Shown: positions 12,322 to 24,506 of the stretch, piece by piece
Layout: every line of letters begins with the position of its first letter
How positions within the stretch are numbered: the first letter of the stretch is position 1
Origin: Taudactylus pleione
Taxonomy: Eukaryota > Chordata > Amphibia > Anura > Myobatrachidae
Assembly: GCA_031769625.1 (NCBI GenBank)
Contig: JAUIMM010000484.1
Coordinates: 6,069,501 to 6,133,500 of the forward strand
Length of the DNA: 64,000 nt
Reading direction: 5' to 3'
The notes under the pieces: generated by a model
What the model was told of the DNA's origin: nothing
Database searches by the model: none
The model's input: the letters and a program-made list of their open reading frames with translations, nothing else
Position numbers and translations under genes: made by a program

Positions 12322-12525
12322 ACACTTGGCGGTCAGTATCCTAAACCTCTCCCTACTCCTAACCCTCCCCGGGGGCCTAAACCATACTCCCTCCTAGTGC
12401 CTAAACCTAACCTCTCCCTCCCCGCACCCTAAACCTAACCCTTCCCCCAGGGGTGTCTTAAGAGAGGAGGGGGCCCTTGTGCATTCCCCAACCAGGACCC
12501 CCTCCTCTCTCCATGGCGGCTGGCC
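12322..12525. repeat. Duplicated CCCTAA-rich block, copy 1
   Basis: The block starts CGGTCAGTATCCTAA, runs through degenerate CCTAACCCTCCCC tracts and ends after GGGGTGTCTTAAGAGAGGAG and CCTCTCTCCATGGCGG. It matches 13887-14090 in the same orientation almost base for base. The tracts look telomere-like but are interrupted and belong to a dispersed MITE family. Confidence 0.8.
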
Positions 12526-12974
12526 AGCCTCAAAAGAAACAAACTTAAAAACAATTTTAAGAAAATGCAGCGCATGCAATGCAATGTAAATTAACTGGAA
12601 AAGTAAAACCAAAAAATATATCAATTAATATATAAATAAACAAAGAAATAAATAAACAAATACTGTGTGAGCGACCTATGCAAATATATAAAAAGCAAGT
12701 TTAATATGCATAATCCAAATATTATAACAACCACGATTATACGGTTATGCACATAGTATTCAGAAGAAATACTGTAAAATGGGTATTTTAAAACACCAGA
12801 GATAAGGACCCATCCATCATTTGCAAAAGTGTTGTAAATAGTCAGTGGGGGATCCAAATATAATTACTGGGTGCCTGCTCAGTCCCATAGGGTGCAATGA
12901 TAGAAATCCAGCAGGGTTGGAATAACTTGCAGCTTGTGCAGTGCCTTGGCTGTAGAATGCTCCCAAATGGTAGG
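12526..12974. other. Unassigned sequence between repeat copies
   Basis: AT-rich, with a run of AAATAAACAA-type words near 12620-12660. No gene or named element seen. Confidence 0.4.
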
Positions 12975-13462
12975 GTTCTGGCAAGGCCCGATGGTAACGC
13001 ACTGCGCATGCGCTGCATCCAGTGTGCGCGAGCCCCACTGAGTGACTGAAGTTCAGTCGCTATGGGGCTTGCTACAAAACGGGGTGGCTGTCGATGGTGA
13101 GTGACAGCTTGCCCAGTTTTGTGGGCGGGTAGGGGGGGTGGCTGAAAAAACGCAGGCGTTCCCTTAGGAACACCTGGTGTTTGTTGGGAGAGGCTACTGA
13201 CATCACTACTGATGTCAGTAGTGGACTTCCTGCTCTATTAGAGCAGTAAGTCCACTTGGGCTTGCGGCAGCTAGACCCTACCCCAAGGTCTCGTTGCAAG
13301 CCCGATGGTCGCGATAATCATGATGGCCTCCTGGCCGCTCGCACAAGCTGTGGGTGGTCTCCCACAGCTTTGCGAGCGGCCGGAGAAAAAAAAAATAAAA
13401 TAAAAAACGCCCACATTCAGAGCGAGCGCCCGCTAGCAGTGAACGGCTCTGAAACAGGGCCA
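12975..13462. mobile_element. Harbinger-like MITE, worn copy
   Basis: The interior is closely similar to the MITE at 37637-38186. Shared words include GCTGTCGATGGTGA, GGCGTTCCC, GACATCACTA and GCAAGCCCGATGGTC. The right end reads GGCTCTGAAACAGGGCC, a diverged form of the family terminus. The left end is too diverged to place exactly. Confidence 0.65.
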
Positions 13463-13886
13463 AAGTCTCAATTCCAAGATGATAGGTAATAAAAGGTCCA
13501 ATGAAGGGCAAATCTCTGGTTATCAGCCTGACGCGCATTTCCCGGTCACAGACAGATTTTTCAAAGGCAATATGTGTTTTGCTCCAGTTTTGCAAAAATA
13601 AATACCCCTTCTCATTAGAGGATAAGTGTATGCACCTGCGTTCCTCATTAATTAGGATGCACCCTAGTGTACACAGTATAACCATAGAGTACAATAAAAT
13701 AATGAAATAAGCTCACACAGTTTAAAATATACATTATTAGAATCAAATTATATAAGATAACAATGAAAATATTATTAAAATAAAAATATACTTAATAAAA
13801 AGGGGGAGGGAGACAGATGTATTTAAGGAGATAATTAGTAAACTAAATCTATGTATCTCAAACAGAAGGATTATCATATATATAGG

Positions 13887-14090
13887 CAACACTTGTCGGT
13901 CAGTATCCTAACCTTCTCCCTACTCCTAACCCTCCCTCCCCGGTGCCTAAACCTAACCACCCTCCTAGTGTCTGAACCTAACCTGTCCCTCCCCGCACCC
14001 TAAACCTAACCCTCCCCCAGGGGTGTCTTAAGAGAGGAGGTGGCCCGTGTGCATTCCCCATCCAGGACCCCCTCTTCTCTCCATGGCGGT
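13887..14090. repeat. Duplicated CCCTAA-rich block, copy 2
   Basis: Same order of words as 12322-12525, including the internal GGGGTGTCTTAAGAGAGGAG segment. The flanks beyond the block differ, so each copy either arrived as a unit or arose by local duplication. Confidence 0.8.
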
Positions 14091-14346
14091 TTGCAGGCGG
14101 CTGTCCAGCCACCGCAGCATCAGTAGACTCTGGGCACTAGTCTTTACCTAGAGTCTACTGCGCATGTGCAGATCGCTGGGAAAGTAGCCGCAGCGGCCAT
14201 TTTCTGGTGTTTTGTGCAGCGTTGAAACACCCGACGTTGGACTACGGAGAGGTAAGTTTTAGATAATATGGGTGCAGGGTGTTCACACCCTGCACCCATT
14301 ATAGATATGCCCTGCCTCTCCCCTTAGTGCCTAAACCTAACCCTCC
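14091..14346. other. Repeat-like sequence with a small hairpin
   Basis: Contains an inverted pair GGGTGCAGGGTGT / ACACCCTGCACCC at 14269-14298, and resumes CCTAACCCTCCC tracts after 14320. Probably the continuation of the CCCTAA-rich MITE. Confidence 0.5.
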
Positions 14347-14354
14347 CTCTAGTG

Positions 14355-14512
14355 CAGGGGTGGACAATAAGTGGCCCTCCAGCTGTTGTTGAACTATATA
14401 TCCCAGCATGCATTGCAACATTTTTAGCATGGCCAAATAGCAAAACTGTGGCAGGACAAATTGGGATGTGTACTGATACAACATCTGGGGGGCCGCTTAT
14501 TGCCTACCCCTA
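14355..14512. mobile_element. Short hAT MITE, 158 bp
   Basis: Ends are CAGGGGTGGACAATAAGTGG and, read inward from the right, TAGGGGTAGGCAATAAGCGG. The flanks CTCTAGTG (14347-14354) and CCCTAGTG (14513-14520) match at 7 of 8 positions. It is inserted into the CCCTAA-rich repeat. Confidence 0.85.
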
Positions 14513-14520
14513 CCCTAGTG

Positions 14521-15033
14521 CCTATCCCTAAACTCTAACCTTCCCACTAACCCCAGTACTTACCATCTGGATACCAGTGCCAGGATTCTGAGAGGTGTCG
14601 GGATTCCAGCGCTGGCATTCTAAGTGCCGGCTCCCTGATTGTCAGTATTTCAACTGGATCCCCATCTATCACAGGGTATCACTGTAGCTATGTGGAAGGT
14701 GTCTGTGACAAGATGGTGCCGCACATGTTCAGAAGACCAAATAGCTGCCATCTTGGTATAGGAATATGCTTCCCTAAAGGGGCACCATAGAGGCAGCACA
14801 GTACCACACTCCATATTTCAACACACCCTGGATCTCACCACATGGGTAAAAGATGGGAAACTATTAGCATTGCTCCTTGTCATGTGATACTCAATCAGTG
14901 TAATTCAACCCAAAATGTAATATTTAGTGCTTCGTTTATTTGTTAGTATAATTGCTAGCTCAGGTGGAAGATAAGTTAGGAAACTCAAACACAAACAATT
15001 GCTCCTTAACCAATATTTACCTAAAATATAATA
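14521..15033. other. Remainder of CCCTAA-rich repeat and unassigned DNA
   Basis: CCTAACCC-like words fade by about 14560. Beyond that I recognise nothing. Confidence 0.4.
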
Positions 15034-15201
15034 CTATGTATTAGAAATGAGCGGGTTTGGATCTCAGAGATCCGAACCCACCCGAATTTTGAGGTCTGGG
15101 GTGAGAACTAAATGTTCGTTTGGTTCCCCTTCGGCCCCGGATCTCAAACTGAGGCAAAACCATAGAGACGATATGTGGCGGCTCTCGAGCTTTCGTCTCT
15201 A

Positions 15202-15208
15202 TATATAA
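15202..15208 (+). promoter_or_regulatory. TATA box of hAT element 2
   Basis: TATATAA about 160 bp inside the 5' terminus and about 380 bp before the first transposase ATG. Matched in position by TATATAA in element 3 and TATAAAG in element 1. Confidence 0.65.
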
Positions 15209-15215
15209 GGGACCA

Positions 15216-15500
15216 CAGCAGCGCAACCTAGTGCTGCCCAACTCCAATCATCATCAATCTGTGCTCTGAGCCCAAGTTCTGGATCCCCCCCAAAAAATAA
15301 AACAAATAGTGTCTTTTTTGACTAATATTTTTCTGTGTGTGTGTGTGCATGTTAGGTTTAGCCGCACAAGATACAGCAACGCAACCTAGTGCTGCCCGAC
15401 TCCAGTCATCATCAATCTGTGCTCTGGGCCCAAGTTCTGGACCCCCCCAAAAAATAAAACAAATAGTGTCTTTTTTTGTCTAATATTTTTCTGTGTGCGC
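15216..15500 (+). repeat. Leader tandem duplication of hAT element 2, unit 158 bp
   Basis: Two copies begin at 15216 and 15374. Each carries AACCTAGTGCTGCCC, ATCATCATCAATCTGTGCTC and a stretch with AATAAAACAAATAGTGTC. The 158-bp period is close to the 155-165-bp leader unit of element 3, and both contain a CTGTGTxTGTG word and GCCGCAC, so the leader repeats are probably homologous. Confidence 0.9.
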
Positions 15501-15583
15501 ACGACTGCACATGTGTGAATTTTATAATCGCACCTTGGCTACACTATTGGTGCTTGTGATACTGCTTCAAGACCGCAGAAAAT

Positions 15584-18500
15584 ATGGAAGCCTGTCACAA
15601 GACAGGAGAGCAAGGCCAAGAACCACATGTTGTAGCTGCCGCCAGCAGTCATCATGATAATGCAAGGCCGTCAACTTCCTTGTCCTCTATGAAGGCCCAT
15701 GCCCCAGGGTTTAAGTCATGCCATGGATATGGTAAAGCTACTTTTACTCTAGTAAAGATAAAAAAATCGAAAGGCAAGTTGCCTTTAGATAAACAAAATA
15801 TTGGCAATATGTCATTCACTACACAAAGTGGCAAGGAAAGGATAAGGCCTTGGCCTTTATTTATGTTGACTGCTGGTTCTGATAGCCCTTCTGCTTGTAG
15901 TAGTAGTGGCGGTGGTACCATTAAAAAATTTAAAGTTGTTAAGAAGAGTAAGACAGCTCCAGAAAAACCAACTGCGTGCCCTGAGAAATCGAAATAACAA
16001 ATCCCTGAGGAGAGTGCAAGTGTGTCTGCGGTTGCCATACGTGAGCCAGACCTAAATACTAGTGCACTGGAGGATCCTCCAAGTTCCAACATTTGTGTGC
16101 CCTCTGTAAATGTGGGGAAGGACAGTCAACATCTTGCAGACATAGTCAGTGAGGATGCTTCTGTGGAATTGCACATGGAGGATTAGGCTATTTTGGTAGC
16201 TGTAGCTGCTATGTATGATGAGGATGTTGATGATGAAGATGTTGGTGATGAGGATGTTGATGCCGAGGATGTCCTTTGTGTAAATTAGGCAACAGATGTT
16301 GTCCATGGATTGAAAAAGCCAAAGCCCATTGTCATACCAGGGCAAAAGACAAATTAATCCACTTGTACCATGTGGAATTATTTCCACCCCAATCCGGACA
16401 ACAGTTGTCAAGCCATATGTAACATTGCCAAGCAAGAGTGAGTAGAGGGAGGGAGCTAAACCACCTATGAACCTCCTTATTACGTCACTTGGAGCGCATT
16501 CATCAAAGTGTATGTCACCAAGTTCCAAAACTCAATACGTAACATGTCCAGTGTCACCTACCTGCTCCCTCTCTGTGGGATCCAAGCGCCTGCATCAACA
16601 ACATCATTATTTGTCATCGGGAGTAGTCTTGCTGCATTCAATGTTGTTATTCGAAGCATGATTGACTCCTTTCCTATCCAAGATTCCTCAGAAGGATCCT
16701 TGATGACTCCGCCTGTTGCTGCTGCTGTTGCTGTGAGTGGATATTCATCCCAGAAGGGGACCAGGAGGAAGACTACTTGTAGTGTATCCTCCAAAAAACA
16801 ATTAACTGTCAAACAATCATTTGCAAGGGCAAACAAGCATGAAAACAATCACCCAGTTGCACAGCGGATTACTGATGCCATAACAGCTATGCTGGTATAA
16901 GATGTGAGTCCAGTATCCGCCACTACTGCAGTGGGTTTTCAATAGTTAATTGAGGTCCTGTGTCCTCGCTACCAGATCCATTCTAGATTCCACTTCGCTA
17001 GAACAGCAATTGCAAGTCTGTGCAAGGACATTAAAAAAACCTTGTTAATGTTCTCAGAAATGCTGTTTGTGGACAAGTGGGACAGGGCAAACTAAGGATT
17101 ACATGACTGTGACAGCCCACTGGGTAGGTGTATTGCCTACAACAGCAACAGCAGCAGCAACATCTACCAAAAGACAGCTGATACAGAGGCAGGCTACTCT
17201 TTGTATAACTGGTTTCACTAAGAGGCATACCACTGAGAACCTCTTAGAAAAACTCTGGGAAATCATTGCTAAATGGCTTACCCCACTTGGACTCTCCTCG
17301 GGATTTGTGATTTCGGACAATGCCACTGATATTGTGAGAGCATTACATGTGGGTGAATTCCAACATGTCCCATGTTTTGCTCGCATAATTAATTTGGTGG
17401 TGCAGCTTTTTAAAAAAATGACAGGTGTGTGTAGGAGATGCTCTTGGTGGCCCGCAAAATATCCAGACATTTTAGACATTTGGTAAATGCTTGTCAAAGA
17501 TTGCATGACCAGCAGGTACTGTTAAATTTGCCTTGCCATCAACTGAAGCAAGAGGTAGTCACTTGGTGGAATTATACCCTGTATATGCTTCAGCGGATGG
17601 AGGAACAGCAAAATGCCATCCAGTGCTATTCAATGGCCTATGACATAGGCCGTGGAGGGGAAATGCACCTTACTCAAGCGCAATGGAGAATAATTTCCAT
17701 GTTGTGCAAAGTTCTCAAACCCTTTGAACTTGCCACACGTGAAGTTAGTTCAGACAGTGCCAGCTTGATTCAGGTCATTCCCCTCATCAGACTTTTGCAA
17801 AAACAGCTGGAGAAACTGAAGGAGGAACTGAAATGGAGTGATTGCACAAGGTATGTTGGACTGGTGGATCAAGCCCATGATTCACTTCACCAGGATCCTA
17901 GAGTCGTCAATCTATTGAAATCTGAAAAATATATCTTGGCGACCATTCTGGATTCTAGGTTTAAGTCCTACCTTGTGAGTTTTTTTCCAACAGACCAAAA
18001 TCTAAAACTTTGCAAAGAGCTGTTGGTAAAAAAATTGTCAGCTGCAGCCGCACGTGAAATGCCATCATCTCCTCCTAAATTTTCCTTACCGAATGCCTGC
18101 TGGTCATGCAGATTGTTCACCAAAAAATGACATCTGGTTGGGCCTGAGAGAACTGCCTACTAGTGACATGTTTTCTACAGTGACTATGTGTGATACAGTC
18201 TCAATTCACAGAATGGTGGAGGACTATTTTAGAGATAACATCCTAATAGGCATGTCAGACAGTCCCTTTCAGTACTGGCAGGAAAAAGAGGCAATTTGGA
18301 GGCCCATACACAAGCTGGCTATGCATTACTTAAGTTGCCCACCCTCCAGTGTGTACTCCGAAAGAGTTTTCAGTGCAGCTGGCAACCTTGTCAGTTATTG
18401 GCGTAGGAGGTAACTTCCTCAAAATGTGGAAAAGATGAAGTTCATTAAAATGAATTACAAATTCCATGAGGAAGATCTCTACCAACAATTACATAAAAAA

Positions 18501-18611
18501 ATTACAGAGGTGCCTATGGTGGACTACAGTGGGGACGAATTAATATTGTGTGAAGGAGAGGATGTACACACTGATGGGGATGACGAAGATGAGGACGACG
18601 ACAACTTGTAA
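15584..18611 (+). pseudogene. Broken hAT transposase, BED zinc finger type
   Basis: Decayed transposase of element 2. Parts in order: N-terminus 15584-15997, starting at an ATG in the same context as elements 1 and 3; acidic Asp/Glu/Val-rich linker about 16000-16290 with stops; BED finger about 16380-16505, keeping CxxC-region residues and RHLERIH but with an in-frame stop; Ser/Lys-rich link 16508-16900; RNase-H-like core 17067-17486 (WTSGTGQ, DYMTVTAHW, ISDNAT); helical part 17438-18130 (TLYMLQRMEEQ, ILDSRFKSYL); and C-terminal dimerisation domain 18240-18415 (YLSCPPSSVYSERVFSAAGN), then an acidic tail to 18611. At least five breaks separate the frames. The apparent Met at 17067 is a TTG codon, not a real start. 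Confidence 0.92.
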
Positions 18612-18929
18612 TGTAAATCCAGTTTGTGTATGGAATAATTTCCATTTCCATGTCCTATGCACATTGGCAGCTTGTTTTATGAGGGTCCATACAAACCAAT
18701 CATTTCAGCCACAATTGGCAGTCCTTGTCACTGAAATGATTGGTTTGTTAAATTTTGAATGTCCTGTTTCATACACAACGTTGGTTGGTTGGTTGGGCCC
18801 AAGGACTATTCCATCTTGCACCTTTTTCCTTTCCATTATGTGCTGGTTGGGGCATTGCTGCCTGACATTTTAAATTAATGTTATGGTTGGTTTAGGAACC
18901 AGTGATTTGTTTTTTAATTTATTTATTAT

Positions 18930-19062
18930 CAATTTTACAGCCAGGGGCTGCACTAATGAATTTCTTTTTATTATTAATTATTCAGCCCGGGGATGCACCA
19001 ATGAATTGTTTTTTTAATTAATTTATTATCAATTTTACAGCCAGGTGCTGCACCAACTATCA
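18930..19062 (+). repeat. Short 3' tandem repeat of hAT element 2
   Basis: About three diverged units with CAGCC(A/C)GG(G/T)GCTGCACCAA and AT-rich spacers. They occupy the same relative position as the larger minisatellite at 5269-5545 in element 1. Confidence 0.7.
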
Positions 19063-19472
19063 ACTTTCAATTCTCCAATCCTCAAGGGTATCCCAACCAT
19101 CATCTTTGCACAGTCCTCAACTCTATTAATAATTATATCAATCAGTTTTGAGCCAGCAAGCTGGATGCAACCTTTTGGCCCTTTGCTAGATGAAAAAAAT
19201 CAATATTGTGAGCTGTGAGGTTTTCAAAATTAACTGGAAACGAGTGGAAATAAATGTTATTGAGGTTATTAATACGGTAGGAACAAAAAAAGGCAATTTT
19301 TTGTGATTTTAGCTGTTTTTTTTATTTCTTAAGAAAAAATCCAAATCTAAGACCAGAACACGAAAACAAAACACAGAGGTGAGGTTTTGGAAAACCAATC
19401 CAGATCCAAAACTAGGGGAGATCTAGATACAAAACCAAAACACGGAGGTCGGCGCACATCTCTACTATGTAT

Positions 19473-20527
19473 ATCTTATACAATCAAACTCGGGAGAGTT
19501 CAACAACAACATTATGGGCTTATTGTCTGTAGCTGAGCTCATTACAAACATTTTTAATGCTTATGCCTACTTTTTATCTGCTGGTCATAAAATAAAAAGA
19601 TTTAATCTGATATGCTACCAAATAAAAACGCTAGCTAGCTTGGAGAAAACAACAAAATATATTCAATGGCTTAAAAATAAAAGAGCTATTCCTGCTGAGG
19701 CCAAAATATTAAATATTTTCTGTTCTTTTAGTGAAAACTATCTCCAGCCTTCAAGAGGTTACCAACATTGCTGCCTAGTAATGATGGACCACCCAGTAGT
19801 TGATTTAGGCTCTTGGCTAGGGCTCTGCATGCCTGGGGTGCCCATTCCTAATTATTTAAAATAAATATTACATTTGTTCCTCACTGGGACCGAATTGGGC
19901 CAAAGTTTCCAAAAAAATGGAAGGGGGCTGTGTGGGACTTGGGCTACTGGTTTGGGTGCTCCGGTATTATCAGCATCAGTACAGACCTACCTGTAGATGG
20001 GATTGGTCCTGCTGTTGCTATATTTCCTTGCTTTTGGCCCCTCTTCTTGAACAGACACAACACAATTAATCGACTTATGCTCTTGCTGTTATTATTGTGC
20101 TCCATGGTGGAAAATGTTTCTTCACATGTGCAAATGGAATAAAAAATAGACAAATTTGAAGCAATTAGTGCAGACAAATCACAAGTACTGACTAAAAATT
20201 CTTTCTTTGCTTTAAAAAAGTAAACAGGAATTATTTATCTCTGCAGGCTGCACGTCCTTCCTCTGACCTTAGATGAACTATTGGGGTTACATTATTTCTC
20301 AGAGCTATGCAGGCAAGATCATATTAAGAGTAGGATTGAAAATCTATGTGCATCTAGCAAATAAAAGCATGGGATTGTTTTCATATTTTAATCATAACAT
20401 TTAAACTTGCAGCCTGTGGTCAAAGGACCCCAATCCCTGCAAATCCCTACACCAGCATATATGCCCAGCAAACCTTTACATTGCAGTTAAATGCACTCAC
20501 CTCTCAGAAGGTAACAAGGGCTGGGAC
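19473..20527. other. Unassigned sequence
   Basis: The longest frame, 116 codons at 19514-19864, starts at an ATG but has no motif, signal or homology I recognise. There is no adjacent element boundary and no evidence of a gene. Confidence 0.45.
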
Positions 20528-20530
20528 AAA

Positions 20531-21105
20531 GGAGCTCATTCAGAGCCAGTCGCTAACAAGCGGCCGCTCATTGCAGATGATGTTCACTAATGTGCGCATG
20601 CGAGTAGTTCGCAGTGTGCGTGCGCAAACTAGTACGAGCGATCACAAATTTCTTGCTCACCCTGCAAAGACAACCCAGTGGAATGAGTGACAGGAGAGGC
20701 CGTTTGTGGGTGGTAACACAGGCAGGCCAGTAGTAACGGGGGAGTGGAATTGGGAACGCCATTTATGGGGCATGCATAATTAACAGGCAGTATCATAGTT
20801 CACGTCACATGGTTGATTTTTACACTGAACTGCTTGCAGTGCTTGTGGTAGGGTACAGACAACCGCAAGCGCTGCGGTCAGATTCGATGGATTCAGATGT
20901 ACCAATGGTTGCATATACTTCCTGGAGATGACGTACGCAAGTGGGCTGCTAAAGACAGGCTGGTGAACGTCTAGAAACACAAGGTTATCGCTCGCCCAGA
21001 CATAGTGGGCGTGCCGTTCGATCACCTACCTTGACGTCACTTAGCTGAATTTCCATATGCTGGGGGTGAGTGGCCGCAACTAGCGAGTGGGTCTGAATCA
21101 GGCCC
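20531..21105. mobile_element. Harbinger-like MITE, 575 bp
   Basis: Left end GGAGCTCATTCAGAGCC and inward-read right end GGGCCTGATTCAGACCC. The 3-bp flank AAA is duplicated at 20528-20530 and 21106-21108. Interior words such as GCGGCCGCTCATT and the CpG-rich GCGCATGCG motif tie it to 24764-25361 and 33808-34405. The 3-bp duplication suggests a PIF/Harbinger source, which is not proven because TTA/TAA is the usual target. Confidence 0.8.
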
Positions 21106-21508
21106 AAAATCCCCATGTTTTTATTTGCACAGTCTGGTTTAGAGTAGTGATGGGTGAGTGAGTAGCTTAGCCCAACCCTGAAATGCTCTGTAAAATAGAA
21201 CTGGTCAGTATGGGGTATACATAGAATTGACTGCAATTGCAAATTGCATTCATTAAAAAGAAAGCTGTCATTGCATGCAGAAACAAAGCAGTAATTATGT
21301 TATGATGTTGGTCAGAAACAGTAACATATGCCAAAACCTCTCAAATCCTGCATAAAAATTATCTTGTCTTGTTTAAATAAAACATAATAGCTTTTGCTTC
21401 AGCACAGTCAAAGCATCACATATGCTAGAACAACAAAAAAATCACCAAACAGCAATCATGGTGCATTTGCAAACAGCCAGTCACAAGCTGCTTACTAGCG
21501 CTGGTGAC

Positions 21509-21541
21509 TTCATCATCATCATCATCACCATCATCATCATC
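21509..21541. repeat. (ATC)n microsatellite
   Basis: Eleven near-perfect CAT/ATC triplets with one ACC interruption. Confidence 0.9.
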
Positions 21542-22309
21542 GGTATTAGCAGCTGACTACCTGCACACAATGTGACTTTCTCAGGCTTATATACATTTTT
21601 GTACTGGTTTACATGTGTTGACAGTTGCATTAACACGCAATTACTGATACTATACTACAAAGCCCAAGCTGCCTGTCCAGCTGCAAGCAGGCATAAGTGG
21701 CAGAAACATGCAAATCTACATGAGAGTACATTTGTGATGCACCCACCATTCTGGACATGCGTAAAGTGAAATCACACAATTTATGCTATTCACACTGATG
21801 TAGTACTCACTCTGCACAGCCCCTATGAGGCAGATTCTGAATCAGATGCAAAGTGGCTGTACTTGCATGATGCCGTGGCAGGCAGATTTACTACCTTATG
21901 TTTCCATAGAGCTAATGTGAGGATCCCTGTAGCTTCAAATGGGAAACTGCTCCATTCACCATTTTTCTTTCCACAAACGTCATCATTAGTGTTGGCATGT
22001 GCACCAGCCCCATGATAGCTACAAGGAGGGGCATAGCGAGGGTGGTCACAGTGGAGCTCATGCTCCGGGTGCAGGCTTCGGCCAGCGTGCATGAGATCAG
22101 ACATCCAATGGGTGGTGGAACACCTGCAGAGCCTGAAGCACATAGAGATCAGTGACTCCAGACAGGGCATGGTGTGGGAGGAGCAATGCTTGCAGCTCTG
22201 CCCAAATCACACTCCCAGTATGGAGTCACTGTACTCTCTGTGTTTCAGACTCAGCAGGTGATTTGCCCCTCCATCAGATGTCTGATCTCCTGCACCCTGT
22301 GAAAGTGAG

Positions 22310-22630
22310 AAGGGGACATAGGAGAAGAGTGAAGGGGAGAGCTGTATATGTGTTTGAAGTGAGGGGAGCCGTGTGTATCAGGGAGGGTCTGTGAGAGGAG
22401 GAAAGATCTGCATGAGAGGGATCTGTGTGTGATTGAAGGGAGTAGGTATTGCGTGAAGGGGGAACTGAGTGAGGAGGGACAGAGCTGTGTGAGTGGGAAG
22501 AGCTGTGTGTGTGAGGGAGGGGCTGAGTAAGGGGGAGCACTATGTGTGTTTGAGGGGAGGAGAGCTGAGTGAGGAAGAAGAGCTATGTGTATATGGGGGA
22601 GATCTGATTCAGGGTGGGAGAGCAGTGTGA
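22310..22630. repeat. Purine-rich degenerate minisatellite
   Basis: Irregular GTGTGTGAGGGAGG / AGAGCTGTGTG words repeat every 25-40 bp. The long minus-strand frames across it (Pro/Ser/His-rich) are compositional artefacts. Confidence 0.75.
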
Positions 22631-22834
22631 GGAATTTATATACTGTATGTATTTTTATATACATTAATATGGAGCCAGAGGCATTATTTTGTCTAGGGCA
22701 CTGTGGGGTCTTAATACAGCTCTGGGACTGAGAAGAAGTGAGATGGGATGGAGCCATGAGCAATAACAAGGAGGGAGGAGGAGGCAGTCCTTTCCCATCA
22801 TCACCCTCCGGCTTCTGATGCCACATGCCAATAA

Positions 22835-23290
22835 GGGGCATTTCTGTGGCATAAGGTGTATAAGAGGCACTAGTGTGACATAATGTGGAAAAGCAACACT
22901 ACTGTGACATGTGAAAAAGGGGTACTATTGTGTGGCATAATTTGAATAAGGGACACTACTTTGTGGAATATCGTGGATAGGGGCACTACCATGTGGCACA
23001 ATGTGAATAAGGGACACAAATGAGGCATAATGTGTATATGTGACACTACTATGGCTTAACGTGAATAAGGGGCACTACTGTGTGGCATAATGTGCATTGT
23101 GTGCATTACTGTGTAGCATAATGTGATTAAGGGGCACTATTGTGTGGTATAACATGAATAATGGGCACTACTGTGGTATAACATGAATAAAAGACACTAC
23201 TATGTAGTGTAACATGAATTGGGGGCACTATTCTGTAGCATGGGAATTTGTGGCTTTATATGTGGCTTAATGTGAATTGGGGGCATTCTC
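22835..23290. repeat. About 30-bp minisatellite, roughly 14-15 units
   Basis: Units follow the pattern GGGGCACTACTGTGTGGCAT then AATGTGAATAA. Individual units are 26-32 bp and diverge by several bases, and one unit near the end is enlarged. Non-coding. Confidence 0.9.
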
Positions 23291-23670
23291 TTACAGTACA
23301 TATAATGTAACATTGCTTATATTAATTTAATGTTATATTACTGTTGTATATTTTTTATTAGTGGAATTACTTTAGTGAGTTGGAATATATCTAGCTCTCC
23401 ATGCCCCAGTTTGAAACTGCCCCAAATGTTTATTTTCCCTATAATTTGCCGCTGCATGCTGCACATGCCCCCTACCTGGCACACTTAGAGGGGAGGGGGC
23501 GTGGTGGCACACGCATGCTCTGGGCACCATGGCTACACACTACACCTCTGGTTGCAAGAGATCTGTCTGAAACAGGCTTCCTTCCCCCGTACATTTGCAC
23601 CACTTGCTGTGCAATATGGTTTTCTCAGCTGCAAATACTGCAACTAACCTAAATTTGCATGTTATTGTAA

Positions 23671-24506
23671 GGGGCATATTTATCACAAATCATTGAAATT
23701 TGCAATGTGATATTTGAATACATAACAAGCATGTGAGAAAGCTCTGTCCCTGAAAATCCTCTCCGGGCACAAATAATACCCTGTGAATATGACTGCGCAT
23801 GCACCGCCAGTTAAACTCCCACGCCCCGATTTGCTAAGCTTACACTTACCTCCATTCAGGTGATCCAGTGAGCTCCTCAGTGATCTGTTCATCTGATTGC
23901 TGGGCTCTGTTCCTGCTCTGCTCTTGCTGTGCTATTTGATCTGTACTGAAAGTGAGATGCTGGCCAGGACTTCACAGCATCTCAGTTTACAGCAGATTAG
24001 ATTACCAGGGCACAGCATAGCGATCAGATGACCAGGGCACCTCACAAAGACCATCAATCACTAAAAGAGGTACAGTTCGTTCATTTTTTTTAACTATTAC
24101 TTTTCACTGTGATCAACCTGTGGTCTGTTTAGATACACAGGCTGATCACAGAAGCCTATTTCTGGCTCTGCTTTCCCCGTCAGCAGGCAAGGAAGGCTGA
24201 ACAGGAGTAGGTGGAATAGAGGGAAGCCTGCATAATGCCACTTTGAGATAGCATTATTATCGCAGGGCTCCGTTCTGTATTTTTTTTTACAATTTTAGTA
24301 AATTTCAGCAGATCGCATTTTCCACTACTACAAAAGCAATCTGCTTACTAAAATAATCTGAATTTAATGGTTTGGAGGATAATTTGGGGAATTATCTTCT
24401 AATTTCCCTTTCATACATTTCTATGATATTAAAATAATGTGAAAAGGGTTTGAAAACACCCATTTTCTCATTATTTTAGCAAAAAATAGATTGATAAATA
24501 TGCCCC
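23671..24506. mobile_element. MITE with TAA duplication, 836 bp
   Basis: Ends are GGGGCATATTTATCA and the exact inverse. The 3-bp flank TAA is duplicated at 23668-23670 and 24507-24509. TAA is the classic PIF/Harbinger target. The interior has no reading frame of note. Confidence 0.85.

Larger units (their letters stand above)
15042..19464 (+). mobile_element. hAT transposon, element 2 (BED-finger family), 4423 bp
   Basis: Termini are TAGAAATGAGCGGGTTTGG and, read inward from the right, TAGAGATGTGCGCCG. A perfect 8-bp duplication CTATGTAT occurs at 15034-15041 and 19465-19472. It is the same family as element 1 in opposite orientation, and the best copy in the window for following the transposase. 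The coding region is interrupted, so this copy is not autonomous. Confidence 0.95.
22021..23545. mobile_element. Possible hAT-like element filled with minisatellites
   Basis: GAGGGGCATAGCGAGG near 22024 and, read inward from about 23545, CAGAGGTGTAGTGTGTAGCC are weakly related and could be terminal repeats. The flanks GCTACAAG and GTTGCAAG match at 6 of 8 positions. The interior is mainly two tandem arrays. The assignment is tentative. Confidence 0.4.

Noticed and set aside
19514..19864. 116-codon plus-strand frame
   Set aside because: No family signature. It lies just outside a hAT element in AT-rich DNA, and its length is possible by chance.
22251..22841. 196-codon minus-strand Pro/Ser-rich frame
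   Set aside because: Produced by the purine-rich repeat. No domain and no start context.
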